Source of the DNA: Novosphingobium sp049354825
Lineage (GTDB): Bacteria > Pseudomonadota > Alphaproteobacteria > Sphingomonadales > Sphingomonadaceae
Assembly (NCBI RefSeq): GCF_049354825.1
Contig: NZ_CP186480.1
Location: 124,001-188,000, forward strand
DNA: 64,000 bases
Direction: 5' to 3'
Below are positions 1-8,134 of the stretch, piece by piece; within the stretch, counting starts at the first letter, position 1, and each line of letters starts with the position of its first letter. A program made the translations under genes and the position numbers. The notes under the pieces are model-generated. The model was not told the DNA's origin and searched no databases. It saw nothing but the letters and a program-made list of their open reading frames with translations.

Positions 1-29
1 ACAAGGTCGATTTCAAGTTGCAACCAGAA

Positions 30-45
30 ACCTATCTTGATAGGT
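30..45. repeat. Small inverted repeat upstream of first gene
   Basis: ACCTAT (30-35) and ATAGGT (40-45) form a perfect 6-bp inverted repeat around a 4-base centre, about 35 bases before the start at 80. It could be an operator or a 5' UTR hairpin. The repeat is seen directly; any role is a guess. Confidence 0.3.
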
Positions 46-79
46 AGCGATTCGCAATTGATTTTCAAGGGGACCTTTC

Positions 80-415
80 ATGCTCGCTCTCGCTCACCAG
101 ACCGGCATTCGCCTGGTCGTCGCTGCCGGCCTGGCTCTGGCCGCCGGCGCGCCGGCCGCCGCCCTCGCCCAGTCGGGCCACGGTGGTTACAGTGCCACCC
201 TGGCGGCACCGCTGCCGGCCGCGAAGAAGGCAGTGCTCAACGGTGTGATCTGGAAGTGCGATGGCGACAGCTGCGCCGCTCCGCTCGACGGTGCGCGCCC
301 CGCGATCGCCTGCGCCAAGATGGTCCGCGCGTTCGGCGCGGTGACCCGCTTTGCCGACCCGAAGGGCGATCTGGCGGCGGAGGACCTGGCGCGCTGCAAT
401 GCCGCCGCGAACTGA
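80..415 (+). CDS. CC_3452-type small exported protein
   Basis: 111 residues. A hydrophobic N-terminal stretch (about residues 10-30) rich in Ala/Leu ends in an Ala-x-Ala-type region (ALAQ), as expected for a Sec signal peptide, so the mature protein is about 80 residues and probably periplasmic. The mature part has a WKCDGDSC pair of cysteines and further cysteines (IACAK, ARCNAA) that could form disulfides. The pattern matches the CC_3452 family common in sphingomonads, whose role is unknown. The start has a good upstream purine run (AAGGGGA). It stands alone and is followed by a strong terminator, so it is probably a single-gene transcript. Confidence 0.75.
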   Translation: MLALAHQTGIRLVVAAGLALAAGAPAAALAQSGHGGYSATLAAPLPAAKKAVLNGVIWKCDGDSCAAPLDGARPAIACAKMVRAFGAVTRFADPKGDLAAEDLARCNAAAN

Positions 416-427
416 ACTCCCACTGGT

Positions 428-464
428 CTCCGCGCCGGGCACTGCGCGGCGCGGAGGCCTTTTT
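428..464 (+). terminator. Rho-independent terminator after the CC_3452-type gene
   Basis: A 10-bp perfect GC-rich stem (428-437 with 447-456) is followed by a T-run (460-464). It lies just after the stop at 415 and reaches the 3' end of the convergent HAD gene. Confidence 0.8.
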
Positions 465-467
465 CGC

Positions 468-1085
468 TCAGTCCAGCAACCCGCGCGCCGACAGGTCTGC
501 CCGCAAGGTCGGCGCGTCGACGAAGTGATGTGTGTGCCAGCCGCAATCGCGCGCCGCGACCACGTTGGGCAGCGAATCGTCGATGAACAGCATCGCGGCC
601 GGATCGCGGCCAAAGCGGCGGGCTGCCAGCGCGTAGATCGCCGGATCGGGCTTGGCGAGTTTCTCCACGCCCGAAACCACGATGTCGCGAAATCGGTCCG
701 CCAGCGGAAAGGAGGGGCGAAAACCCGCCCAGGTATCGGCGCCGAAATTGGTGATCGCGTAAAGCGGCACGCCCCGCGCATCGAGCGCCTCGACGATGCC
801 GGGCATCCCCTCGACCGGGCCGGGGATGGTCTCGTTGAAATGGCTGAACCAGCGGGCGATCAGGCCGGCATGGTGGGGAAACAGGGCGCTGCGCTCGGCC
901 ACCATGTCGGCGGCGCTGCGTCCGGCGTCGTGTTCCATGTGCCATTCGAACGTGACGACCTCGTCCAGAAAGCGCGCGCGCTCGGCCGGATCGGGGATCG
1001 CGGCCAGATAGGGACGCTCACGCTCCCAGCGCACCAGGACCTTGCCGACGTCGAAGACGACCGCATCGATTCCGCCATCCGCCAT
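468..1085 (-). CDS. HAD-family (HAD-IA) phosphatase
   Basis: 205 residues, normal for a HAD subfamily IA hydrolase. Motif I is FDVGKVLV near residue 11, with the nucleophile Asp12. Motif II is the Thr in AITNFG. Motif III is the Lys in VEKLAKPDP. Motif IV is the Asp pair in FIDDSLPN. The second motif I Asp is replaced (DVGKV rather than DxDGT), as in YihX-like sugar-phosphate phosphatases. Expected to be cytosolic and to dephosphorylate a small phosphorylated metabolite; the substrate cannot be read from sequence. It is downstream of rpmJ on the same strand but separated by a hairpin. Confidence 0.85.
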   Translation of the reverse strand: MADGGIDAVVFDVGKVLVRWERERPYLAAIPDPAERARFLDEVVTFEWHMEHDAGRSAADMVAERSALFPHHAGLIARWFSHFNETIPGPVEGMPGIVEALDARGVPLYAITNFGADTWAGFRPSFPLADRFRDIVVSGVEKLAKPDPAIYALAARRFGRDPAAMLFIDDSLPNVVAARDCGWHTHHFVDAPTLRADLSARGLLD

Positions 1086-1108
1086 GCTCAGCCCATTCCA
1101 TATGGAAG

Positions 1109-1137
1109 CGGCCCGCTCTCCGGCAGGAGGCGGGCCG
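1109..1137 (-). terminator. GC-rich hairpin between rpmJ and the HAD gene
   Basis: An 8-bp perfect stem (1109-1116 with 1130-1137) lies downstream of the rpmJ stop. There is no convincing T-run on the minus strand, so it is either a weak terminator or a transcript-stabilising hairpin. Confidence 0.45.
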
Positions 1138-1181
1138 TCGTTGTCTTATCGCCGGGCGGATGGTTCCGCCCGCGCCGGGGG

Positions 1182-1307
1182 TCAGCCCTGGCGCGCCTTG
1201 AAGCGGCGGTTGGTCTTGTTGATCACGTATGTCCGGCCGCGGCGACGGATCACGCGGTTGTCGCGGTGGCGGTCCTTGAGCGACTTGAGGCTGTTGCGAA
1301 TCTTCAT
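1182..1307 (-). CDS. rpmJ: 50S ribosomal protein L36
   Basis: 41-residue basic protein starting MKIRNSLKSLK and ending NRRFKARQG. It matches the longer bacterial L36 form that lacks the zinc-binding cysteines (none are present), which is usual in alphaproteobacteria. It is a component of the large ribosomal subunit. The size, basic composition and RRRGRTYVINKTNRR core leave little doubt. It is preceded by galE on the same strand with a possible own promoter in the 90-base gap. Confidence 0.95.
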   Translation of the reverse strand: MKIRNSLKSLKDRHRDNRVIRRRGRTYVINKTNRRFKARQG

Positions 1308-1373
1308 GACGTACCTTCTGGGCTGGCAGCGCCGGCCTTCTGGGCGGAAACCCGCCGTAAAACCGAAGGGGCG

Positions 1374-1402
1374 CCGTTACGGGCGCGAACCCGCGAAGTC
1401 AA
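1374..1402 (-). promoter_or_regulatory. Candidate sigma70 promoter for rpmJ
   Basis: On the minus strand, TTGACT (1402-1397) and TAACGG (1379-1374) are separated by 17 bp and lie about 70 bases before the rpmJ start. The -35 matches the consensus well and the -10 only weakly. Pattern only. Confidence 0.4.
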
Positions 1403-2424
1403 CCGTGGGCTTGGCTTTCAGCGGCTTCGATATCGGCCAGCCGCCGCTCCCACGCCAGCGCGTGGTTCACGATGGTCGCAAGCTCGTCGTACCGCGGGCG
1501 CCACGGCAACGTGGACAGGATCCTGGAATTGTCGCTCACCAGCGAAGCGACGTCGCCCGGCCGCCGCGGCGCGAGCGTTCGCTTAAGGGGCCGGTTGGTC
1601 AACTGGTCGACCGCGTCGAGCACGTCCAGCACTGAGAATCCGCGCCCGTAGCCGACGTTGAGCGTCAGGGACCGCGTTGGTGCGGCGATCAGCGCCGCCA
1701 GTGCATCGACATGGGCGGCGGCAAGGTCGGCGACGTGAATATAATCGCGCAGGCCGGTGCCGTCGGGCGTCGGGTAGTCGGTGCCGTAGACCGATACGCC
1801 GTCGCGCTTGCCGGTCACCGCCTCCACGGCGACCTTGATCAGGTGTGTCGCCCCCGCGGTCGCCTGCCCGGTGCGCGCCTGCGGGTCCGCTCCGGCAACG
1901 TTGAAATAGCGCAGCACGGCGTGATTCATCGGGTGCGCGGCGCTGACATCGGCCAGCATCCGCTCGGTCATCGCCTTGCTGGCGCCATAGGGGTTGACCG
2001 GCTGGACTGGATCGAGCTCCGACAGCGGCCTGATCCCGGCTTCGCCGTAGACCGTGGCGGTCGACGAAAACACGAAATGCGCAACCCCGCATTCGACCGC
2101 GGCGGCCATCAGCGCCCGGCTGCGCACGACGTTGTTGAGATAGTACTTGAGCGGGTCCGACACCGATTCGGGCACGACGATCGAGCCGGCGAAATGCAGC
2201 ACCGCGCGGGTCCCCTGCTCGGCGAAAATCCGCTTCAGCAAGGCTTCGTCGTCGATATTGCCTTCGTAAAACGGCACGTGTTGGGGCACCGCCCGGCGAA
2301 ACCCGGTCGACAAGTCGTCGATCACCGCGACGGGCCAGCCGGCGTCCAGCAGCGCCAGGACGGCGTGGCTGCCGATGTAGCCGGCGCCGCCGGTGACGAG
2401 AACGGGGACGGTCGTGGTCATCAC
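1399..2424 (-). CDS. galE: UDP-glucose 4-epimerase
   Basis: 341 residues, typical GalE length. The NAD-binding GGAGYIGS motif is at residues 12-19; the extended SDR catalytic set is Ser/Thr around 120-124 (FSSTATVYGE) and Tyr146-x3-Lys150 (YGASK). It interconverts UDP-glucose and UDP-galactose in the cytosol, supplying galactose for surface polysaccharides or feeding galactose into central metabolism. The start MMTTTVPVL gives the usual short N-terminus before the Rossmann fold. It diverges from the exported protein gene at 2510. Confidence 0.93.
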   Translation of the reverse strand: MMTTTVPVLVTGGAGYIGSHAVLALLDAGWPVAVIDDLSTGFRRAVPQHVPFYEGNIDDEALLKRIFAEQGTRAVLHFAGSIVVPESVSDPLKYYLNNVVRSRALMAAAVECGVAHFVFSSTATVYGEAGIRPLSELDPVQPVNPYGASKAMTERMLADVSAAHPMNHAVLRYFNVAGADPQARTGQATAGATHLIKVAVEAVTGKRDGVSVYGTDYPTPDGTGLRDYIHVADLAAAHVDALAALIAAPTRSLTLNVGYGRGFSVLDVLDAVDQLTNRPLKRTLAPRRPGDVASLVSDNSRILSTLPWRPRYDELATIVNHALAWERRLADIEAAESQAHG

Positions 2425-2509
2425 CAGACGCTATCGGTCCGGGCCGGAAAAGGAAACACGGCGGCTCGGTTCAGCCTTGGGAAAGCACGCTTGAACCAGG
2501 GGGCACGGC

Positions 2510-3181
2510 ATGATCGTTCGCTCCTTTGTCCGTTTCGGTGCCGCAGCCGTCCTTGCCGCCGCCGTGGTGGCCGCTCCCGCCCAGGCCCAGCACTGGAGCC
2601 GCGGCGGCTGGGGCACCGGCATAGGCGTGGGTGTCGGCACCACCTTCGGCGACCGGCCATATTCGCGCTCGTCGCGCGGCGAGGGCAAGGTCGAGGTGTC
2701 GACCTTCGTCAACACCGCGGCCGGGCTGCCGGCGCTGGGCCAGGGCGCGATCGTCGTCGCCCCGGGCGCAGGCCCGCGCGACCCCGTGTTCGAAGCCGCG
2801 CTGGTCGACGTCCTGGGCCGCCACGGTTACAACACCGCCGCCGCCACCGCGCCGCAAGTGGTCGAGCTCACCGTCGTGCGCGACATCGCCGAACCGGCCG
2901 AGCGCAAGCACAATCCCGTCTCGGGCGAGGTCGGCACCACCATTTCCAACCGCGGATCGGGCATGGGGATCGGGATCGGGATCGACTTGTCGAAGCCCAG
3001 GAAGGCGCTGCTTTCCACCCGGCTCGAGGCGCGCATCCGCGACCGGGCTTCGAACGCGGTCCTGTGGGAAGGCCGCGCCGACATGCTGACCCGCGACGGC
3101 TCGTCGAAGTGGACCGACCAGGCCGTCGCGGCGAAGCTGGCCGAGGCGCTGTTCGCCAAGTTCCCCAAGCCGGTCGGCTGA
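2510..3181 (+). CDS. Exported DUF4136-like protein
   Basis: 223 residues with a clear Sec signal peptide (hydrophobic residues about 8-24, cleavage near PAQAQ). The mature part has a Gly-rich start, then an alpha/beta domain. The order (conserved VEVSTFVN start, a glycine-rich GIGIGIDL segment, a final ARIRDRASNAVLWEGRAD stretch and a C-terminal helix) resembles DUF4136-type periplasmic or outer-membrane-associated proteins, but similarity is judged by eye. There is no lipobox cysteine, unlike the relative at 20147-20851. A GGGGG tract just before the ATG is a plausible ribosome-binding site. Confidence 0.6.
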   Translation: MIVRSFVRFGAAAVLAAAVVAAPAQAQHWSRGGWGTGIGVGVGTTFGDRPYSRSSRGEGKVEVSTFVNTAAGLPALGQGAIVVAPGAGPRDPVFEAALVDVLGRHGYNTAAATAPQVVELTVVRDIAEPAERKHNPVSGEVGTTISNRGSGMGIGIGIDLSKPRKALLSTRLEARIRDRASNAVLWEGRADMLTRDGSSKWTDQAVAAKLAEALFAKFPKPVG

Positions 3182-3222
3182 AGCCACTTTCCCTTCCGCC
3201 CGCCTCATCCTAGGGGCGGGGC

Positions 3223-4365
3223 ATGACAGCTTCAGACCTTTCCATCCGCGTCGACGCGGCGTTCGATTCGGGCAACATCGCGGTCACCTCGGTCGCCGGT
3301 GCCTCGGCCCGGCTGACCATTCCGCGCGACCATATGAGCGAGTTCTACCAGTGGTTCCACTTCCGCGTCTCGGGTGCGGCGGGGCGCGAACTGGTGCTCA
3401 AGATCACCGACCTCAACACCAGTGCCTATCCCGACGGCTGGCCCGGCTATCGCGCCTGTGTGAGCGAGGACCGCGACAGCTGGGACCGCGCCGAGACGAG
3501 CTGGGACGGCAGCGAAAATGGCGGCACGCTGACGATCCGCTATCGCCCGGCCGGCGATCTGGCCTGGTTCGCCTACTTCGCCCCCTATTCGTGGGAGCGC
3601 CATCAGGACCTGGTGGCGGCGGTGGCCCTGGCCGAGGGCGTCTCGCACCGCGTGCTGGGCGAAACGCTTGACGGGCGGACGATCGATTGCCTGGAAATGG
3701 GCCAGGGTGCCAAGCAGGTGTGGCTCTATGCGCGGCAGCATCCGGGCGAATCGATGGCGGAATGGTGGATGGAAGGCGCGCTCGAATGCCTGGCGGATCC
3801 CGCCGATCCGCTCGGCCGCGCGCTGCGCGCCAAGTGCCGGTTCCATGTCGTTCCCAATGCCAATCCCGATGGCTCGGTGCGCGGGCATCTTCGCACCAAC
3901 GCGGTGGGCGTGAATCTCAACCGCGAATGGCACGAGCCGACGGCCGAGAAATCGCCCGAGGTGCTGGCGATCCGAAACGCCATGGATGAAACCGGCGTCG
4001 ACTTCGCGATGGACGTACATGGCGACGAGGCGATCCCGCAGGTATTCCTCGCCGGCTTCGAGGGCATCCCGGCGTGGAACGAGGCCCTGCAAGGCGGGTT
4101 CGACCGCTACAAGTCGATCCTGGCGCGCCGCACGCCCGATTTCCAGACCCGCCGCGGCTATGGCGTCGCGGGCGCGGGCAAGGCCAATCTGGCGATGAGC
4201 ACCAACCAGGTCGCAGAGCGCTTCGGCGCCTGCGCGATGACGCTGGAAATGCCGTTCAAGGACAACGACGACCTGCCCGACGCGCGCCAGGGCTGGAGCC
4301 CCGAGCGCAGCAAGGTGCTAGGCCGCGACTGCCTGGCGGCGCTCCTGGAATGGCTTGATGCCTGA
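3223..4365 (+). CDS. M14 metallo-carboxypeptidase, cytosolic-carboxypeptidase (AGBL) type
   Basis: 380 residues. An N-terminal beta-rich domain (about 1-125) precedes the M14 catalytic domain. Zinc ligands are visible as His173 and Glu176 (RQHPGESMAEW) and His266 (DVHGD); the substrate carboxylate-binding NPDG...NLNREW segment is at about 213-236, and the catalytic Glu342 is in MTLEMPF. Eukaryotic relatives trim glutamates from tubulin, while the bacterial ones have unknown peptide substrates. No signal peptide, so cytosolic. The 3' end overlaps the next gene by 8 bp, implying translational coupling. Confidence 0.88.
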   Translation: MTASDLSIRVDAAFDSGNIAVTSVAGASARLTIPRDHMSEFYQWFHFRVSGAAGRELVLKITDLNTSAYPDGWPGYRACVSEDRDSWDRAETSWDGSENGGTLTIRYRPAGDLAWFAYFAPYSWERHQDLVAAVALAEGVSHRVLGETLDGRTIDCLEMGQGAKQVWLYARQHPGESMAEWWMEGALECLADPADPLGRALRAKCRFHVVPNANPDGSVRGHLRTNAVGVNLNREWHEPTAEKSPEVLAIRNAMDETGVDFAMDVHGDEAIPQVFLAGFEGIPAWNEALQGGFDRYKSILARRTPDFQTRRGYGVAGAGKANLAMSTNQVAERFGACAMTLEMPFKDNDDLPDARQGWSPERSKVLGRDCLAALLEWLDA

Positions 4366-4867
4366 CGCAGTTCGCTGGCCGACCCTTCCGGGCGGCTGGC
4401 GGCTGCTGCCCTGCGACCCGCGCGCCGCGCTGGCGGCCGGGGCGCTGGCGATCGCCGGCGTGACCGCATGGGTCCTGCTGGTCGATGCCGACCTCTGCCG
4501 CGACGGCTTGCCGTTGCTGGCGCGCGAGACGGCACCGCTATGGCCGCGGACGCTCATCTCGTGCCTGGGCGCGATGCGAGAGGAAGTGGTTTACCGGCTG
4601 GCGCTGACCACCGTGCTGGCGGCGCTGCCGCTGCTGTTCGGCCGCCGCGTGCCGGGCTGGTGGATCGTCGCCGCGATCCTGGCGGCGCAATTCGTCAACA
4701 TCGAGCCGATCGACATCGCTTATCCCGTCTGGGGAACGCTGCGGTTCTGGCTGGTCGGGGCGGTGTGGGGCTGGCTCTACTGGCGCCACGGTTTCGTGAC
4801 CGCGCTGGCCGCGCACGGCGTTGTCCACATCGTCCTCGACCCGTTGCTGCGCGCGGCGCTGGCCTAG
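4358..4867 (+). CDS. CPBP-family intramembrane metalloprotease (CAAX protease-like)
   Basis: 169 residues, several hydrophobic segments. It carries the EExxxR signature of the ABI/CPBP family (MREEVVYRLAL) and a C-terminal His within AAHGVVHIVLDP, the usual last motif. Members are membrane-embedded proteases or protease-like proteins with mostly unknown substrates in bacteria. The ATG at 4358 overlaps the stop of the carboxypeptidase gene by 8 bp; a TTG three bases earlier is an alternative. It ends convergently with the LD-carboxypeptidase gene. Confidence 0.8.
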   Translation: MPDAVRWPTLPGGWRLLPCDPRAALAAGALAIAGVTAWVLLVDADLCRDGLPLLARETAPLWPRTLISCLGAMREEVVYRLALTTVLAALPLLFGRRVPGWWIVAAILAAQFVNIEPIDIAYPVWGTLRFWLVGAVWGWLYWRHGFVTALAAHGVVHIVLDPLLRAALA

Positions 4868-5880
4868 GAAACGATCGGGCTGAGCAGCCGGATCGTCCGG
4901 GCATCGGCATCGAGTTCGACCAGGGCGCCCGACGGCAGGCTCAACTGGTTGGAGACATGACCGATGTTGCCGCCGGTAAAGGCCGGAATGCCCAGCGGCG
5001 CCAGGTAGTGATCGATCACCTGGTCGAGCGTGAAGCCGTTGTAGTCGGCCTCGGTGGTGCGGCAGCCGGTGCACTGCCCGAAGACGACGCCGGCGACGTC
5101 GTCCAGCACCCCGGCCAGGCGCAATTGCTGGAACATCCGGTCGATCCGGTATTCCGCCTCGTTGGTGTCCTCCGCGAACAGGATGGCGCCCTTGAACGAC
5201 GGCAGCCACGGCGTTCCCATCAGCGTCGAGACGATCGTCAGGTTGCCGCCCAGCAGCCGCCCGCGCGCGGTGCCGCCGCGGATCGTGCGGCCGGCGCGTC
5301 CGCTCGCCAGCTCGCCCGCCGGTCCCCCCAGCGTCGGCACGTCGGCCGCGAACGCCAGCCGCCACAGGCTTTCCCAGCTTTCCGGGCGCCACGAACTGGT
5401 CGCGTTGCCGCCGTGGATCGTGGCGTAGCCGGCGCGCCGCGCGAACGCGAGGTGCAGCGCGGTGACGTCGGAAAAGCCCAGCAGCAGCTTGGGGTTGCGG
5501 CGGATCGCGTCCCAGTCGAGCAGCGGCAGGATGCGCGCGCCGCCCCAGCCGCCGCGCATCGCGAACACCGCCTTGACCGCGGGATCGGCGTACATCGCGT
5601 TGAGATCGGCGGCGCGGTCCTCGTCGGTGCCGGCCAGGTAGCCATAGCGACCCGCAACGTGCGGCCCGAATCTCGGCTCGAGGCCCATGCCCTTCAGCCA
5701 CCACGCGGCGCGCTCGACGCTGTCTTCGCCGTCGATCGCGCTGGCTGGCGCGACCACGCCGACGACGTCGCCGGTCTTAAGCCGGGGCGGCTTGCGCGGC
5801 GCCTTGGGCAGGGCCGGCGTGGCATAAGCCGCGGCGCCGAGCGCGGACAGCCCGGCCATGGCGCCGCGCCGGGAAATCAC
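4864..5880 (-). CDS. ldcA: LD-carboxypeptidase (S66 family)
   Basis: 338 residues from a GTG at 5880 that overlaps the cytidine deaminase stop (GTGA). The N-terminus ISRRGAMAGLSALGAAAYATPAL has a twin-arginine and hydrophobic stretch, so export, perhaps by Tat, is possible although many S66 enzymes are cytosolic. S66 features: GVVAPAS near the N-terminus, nucleophile Ser in LLGFSDVTAL, catalytic Glu in FAEDTNEAEYRID, catalytic His in NIGHVSNQLSLP. It removes the terminal D-Ala from muropeptide tetrapeptides in murein recycling. An open frame continues upstream of the GTG but overlaps the deaminase gene, so I prefer this start. Confidence 0.87.
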   Translation of the reverse strand: MISRRGAMAGLSALGAAAYATPALPKAPRKPPRLKTGDVVGVVAPASAIDGEDSVERAAWWLKGMGLEPRFGPHVAGRYGYLAGTDEDRAADLNAMYADPAVKAVFAMRGGWGGARILPLLDWDAIRRNPKLLLGFSDVTALHLAFARRAGYATIHGGNATSSWRPESWESLWRLAFAADVPTLGGPAGELASGRAGRTIRGGTARGRLLGGNLTIVSTLMGTPWLPSFKGAILFAEDTNEAEYRIDRMFQQLRLAGVLDDVAGVVFGQCTGCRTTEADYNGFTLDQVIDHYLAPLGIPAFTGGNIGHVSNQLSLPSGALVELDADARTIRLLSPIVS

Positions 5881-6299
5881 GCCAGGTTGCCCGGTCCGAA
5901 CGCGCGCGGCAGCAGGTCCGACAGGCGGGTCTCGACCACCTCGTCCTCGCCCGCGCACCAGATCACCGGATCGGTCCCGCCGATGTCGGCCAATTCGTTG
6001 AGCACCTGGCGGCAGCGGCCGCACGGCGTCACGACCGGTCCGCCGCGCCCGTCGGGACCGCCGACCACGGCAACGGCTTCCAGGCCTCCGCGGCGTCCTT
6101 CGTTCATGGCCTTGGCCACGGCGCTGGTTTCGGCACAAAGCGCAAGCCCGTAACTGGCGTTCTCGACATTGGCGCCGCTCACCACGCTGCCGTCGGCGAA
6201 ACCCAGCGCCGCGCCGACGTGGAAGCGCGAATAAGGCGCATAGGCGCCGCGCGCGGCATCGCGCGCGGCTGCAACCAGGGTGTCACGATCGTGGGGCAT
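5877..6299 (-). CDS. cdd: Cytidine deaminase
   Basis: 140 residues, the compact tetrameric CDA size. Zinc site: CAETSA (Cys with the catalytic Glu) and PCGRCRQVL (two Cys); the substrate-binding NVENASYG motif precedes them. It deaminates cytidine and deoxycytidine to uridine and deoxyuridine in pyrimidine salvage. I chose the ATG at 6299 (MPHDRDTL), because family N-termini begin about here; an in-frame start 30 bases upstream is possible. Its stop overlaps the GTG of the LD-carboxypeptidase gene, so the two are co-transcribed. Confidence 0.92.
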   Translation of the reverse strand: MPHDRDTLVAAARDAARGAYAPYSRFHVGAALGFADGSVVSGANVENASYGLALCAETSAVAKAMNEGRRGGLEAVAVVGGPDGRGGPVVTPCGRCRQVLNELADIGGTDPVIWCAGEDEVVETRLSDLLPRAFGPGNLA

Positions 6300-6442
6300 G
6301 CCCGTTCCTAGCCCGAGCGCCGGTGCCAAGTCGAGGGCTGTCTGGGCGGTTTCTGCGAGGCGAGATTAACCTATGCAACTCAACGACATGCGGATAGAAA
6401 ATCGCCGGCTGGCAACGAGTCGCAACGGTGGGGGCAGGGGCA

Positions 6443-7408
6443 ATGAACACGGGCCGGAACAGCGCCGCGCTGCGCGACCTGGGCTTCCTCGCGCGGCTGC
6501 TGAACGAAACAGATGACGGCACCGAGCTGGTCGACGCCGACGGAACGCTGCGCTACGTCAACCGGGCCGGCGCCGACGGGATGTATGCGGGGGATGCCGG
6601 CGCGGCCGAAGGCAGCGACTGGGTCCAGCTGTGGCCCGCCGGCTCGCGCCTCAAGGCGGGCGAAGCCTTGGACGCCGCACGGGCCGGACGGCCGTTCCGG
6701 TTTCGCGGTTGCCGCGAGGATGCGGACGGCAAGCCGAGCTGGTGGGACGTGTCGCTGAGCCCGATGGACTGCGGGGCGGATCCCTGCAGCCTGGCGATCT
6801 CGCGCGATGTCACGCGGCTGGTCGCGCAGAACGAGCAGCTCGAGATCGTCGGCGCCGAAATGCGCCACCGGCTGCGCAACGCCTTTACCATCGCGACGTC
6901 GCTGACGGTGCTGGCGGCCCGCCAGGCGCCCGAGCACCGCGCCTTTGCCGACCGGCTGATCGACGCGTTCCGCCAGTATGTCGCGGTGCAGGAAATCGTC
7001 CTCGATCCGCATGCCGCCAAGTCGTTCGACAAGCTGCTGCCGATGATCATGGGCGCGTTCGGGAGCAACGAGATCTTCGAATACGGCCCGATTCCGGAGA
7101 TCGACCTGCCCGATGGGTCGGTGCAGGCGCTGGCGCTGGCGTTCGGAGAGCTGTGCACCAATAGCCTCAAGCACGGCAGTCTGCGCGACGGTCGCGCTGT
7201 CCGACTCGACGTGTCGGTCGGGTCCGAAATGCTCGAGGTGGTGTGGAGGGAAACCACCCGGTTCGGCCAGCCCCGCGAAGGCGGGCAGGGGTTGGCGCTG
7301 ATCGACCGGATGGTGACGATATGCGGCGGCTCGGTCGCGCGCGAGGTCACCCCCGATGCAATGGTCACCGCGATCCGCCTGCCGCACGCCGATCCGCGCT
7401 ACGCCTGA
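6443..7408 (+). CDS. PAS-domain sensor histidine kinase (HisKA_2/HWE-like)
   Basis: 321 residues, no membrane segments, so a soluble sensor. A PAS-like domain occupies about 15-125 (ELVDADGTLRYVNRAG). The phospho-acceptor is His142 in AEMRHRLRNAF, followed by an HATPase domain with an N-box (FGELCTNSLKHGS) and a WRE motif resembling the WxE of HWE kinases. The His usually found in the HWE N-box is a Gly here, so HisKA_2 is the safer label. No receiver gene adjoins it. The ATG at 6443 follows a GGGGGCAGGGG tract; an in-frame GTG lies 15 bases earlier. Confidence 0.82.
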   Translation: MNTGRNSAALRDLGFLARLLNETDDGTELVDADGTLRYVNRAGADGMYAGDAGAAEGSDWVQLWPAGSRLKAGEALDAARAGRPFRFRGCREDADGKPSWWDVSLSPMDCGADPCSLAISRDVTRLVAQNEQLEIVGAEMRHRLRNAFTIATSLTVLAARQAPEHRAFADRLIDAFRQYVAVQEIVLDPHAAKSFDKLLPMIMGAFGSNEIFEYGPIPEIDLPDGSVQALALAFGELCTNSLKHGSLRDGRAVRLDVSVGSEMLEVVWRETTRFGQPREGGQGLALIDRMVTICGGSVAREVTPDAMVTAIRLPHADPRYA

Positions 7409-7412
7409 GGCG

Positions 7413-8111
7413 TCAGCGCTGCACCACAACCCAGCGCAGCGGCGCGTCCTCGGCGTCGCTGGCAAGGTGCGCATTGGCAGTCCACAACATCCACGGGCGT
7501 CCGGCGTAGCCCGGCTCGAACCGGTCGCGCACCAGCCACAAGTTGCGGTCGACCCGTGCGGCGATCTGGTAGCGCTTTTCGAACGCAGGGCTGACTTGCA
7601 GAATTACCGGCTTGCCGGTGTGGATTTCGACCTGGTTGACGAACGTGGTCAGCTCGCTCTGCACGGCTGCCTCGCTGACCGGCAGTGGGCAGCTGTCGGC
7701 CAGTGCGTCGAGCGCGACCGCGGGCGGCAGCATTTTCGCATCGCGCGGCACCGTTGTTACGAAACGCGCCGCCTGCCGGTCTGCCGGCTCGCAGGGATCG
7801 TAGAGATGGACCGCGCCCACCTGGAGCCCGGCCGCGCGCGCCGCCTCGAGGTTGCGGCCGAACGAGGGGTCGCTTCCGAATGCGCCGGCGGTGGCGTCCA
7901 CATAAGCGAACTGTGCTCCGATCGCCTTGAGGGCGACGAAATCGGGCGTCCCGTCGAGCGGGCCGACCTCCACCCCCTGGACCGGATATTGCTTTGCATC
8001 GGGCATCCAGCTGCGCAGCGTCCACCACCATGCACCGCCCGCGACGATCCCCAGCAGCACGAGCGTGCCTGCTGCGCGCGTCATCCAGCGGCCCTTGCGC
8101 TTGCGCGCCAT
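7413..8111 (-). CDS. GH25-like (lysozyme-fold) membrane-anchored protein, catalytic residues not conserved
   Basis: 232 residues. Basic N-terminus, then one membrane segment (about 12-30), so anchored with the domain outside. The rest follows the GH25 muramidase layout: GVEVG (46-50) in place of GxDVS, YVDATAGA (70-77) in place of the usual KATEG, and PAVALD (130-135) in place of the catalytic PxxDxE. So acidic residues expected at three places are changed (E48, A75, A133/D135). It may bind rather than cut peptidoglycan. The ATG at 8111 follows GGGGATCAC; a GTG directly precedes it. It converges with the kinase gene at 7408. Confidence 0.7.
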   Translation of the reverse strand: MARKRKGRWMTRAAGTLVLLGIVAGGAWWWTLRSWMPDAKQYPVQGVEVGPLDGTPDFVALKAIGAQFAYVDATAGAFGSDPSFGRNLEAARAAGLQVGAVHLYDPCEPADRQAARFVTTVPRDAKMLPPAVALDALADSCPLPVSEAAVQSELTTFVNQVEIHTGKPVILQVSPAFEKRYQIAARVDRNLWLVRDRFEPGYAGRPWMLWTANAHLASDAEDAPLRWVVVQR

Positions 8112-8134
8112 CACGTGATCCCCGTTTGCCCGAT

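Noticed and set aside
4468..6153. 561-codon open frame on the plus strand
   Set aside because: Runs through the CPBP gene in another frame and then antisense to ldcA and cdd; no motif.
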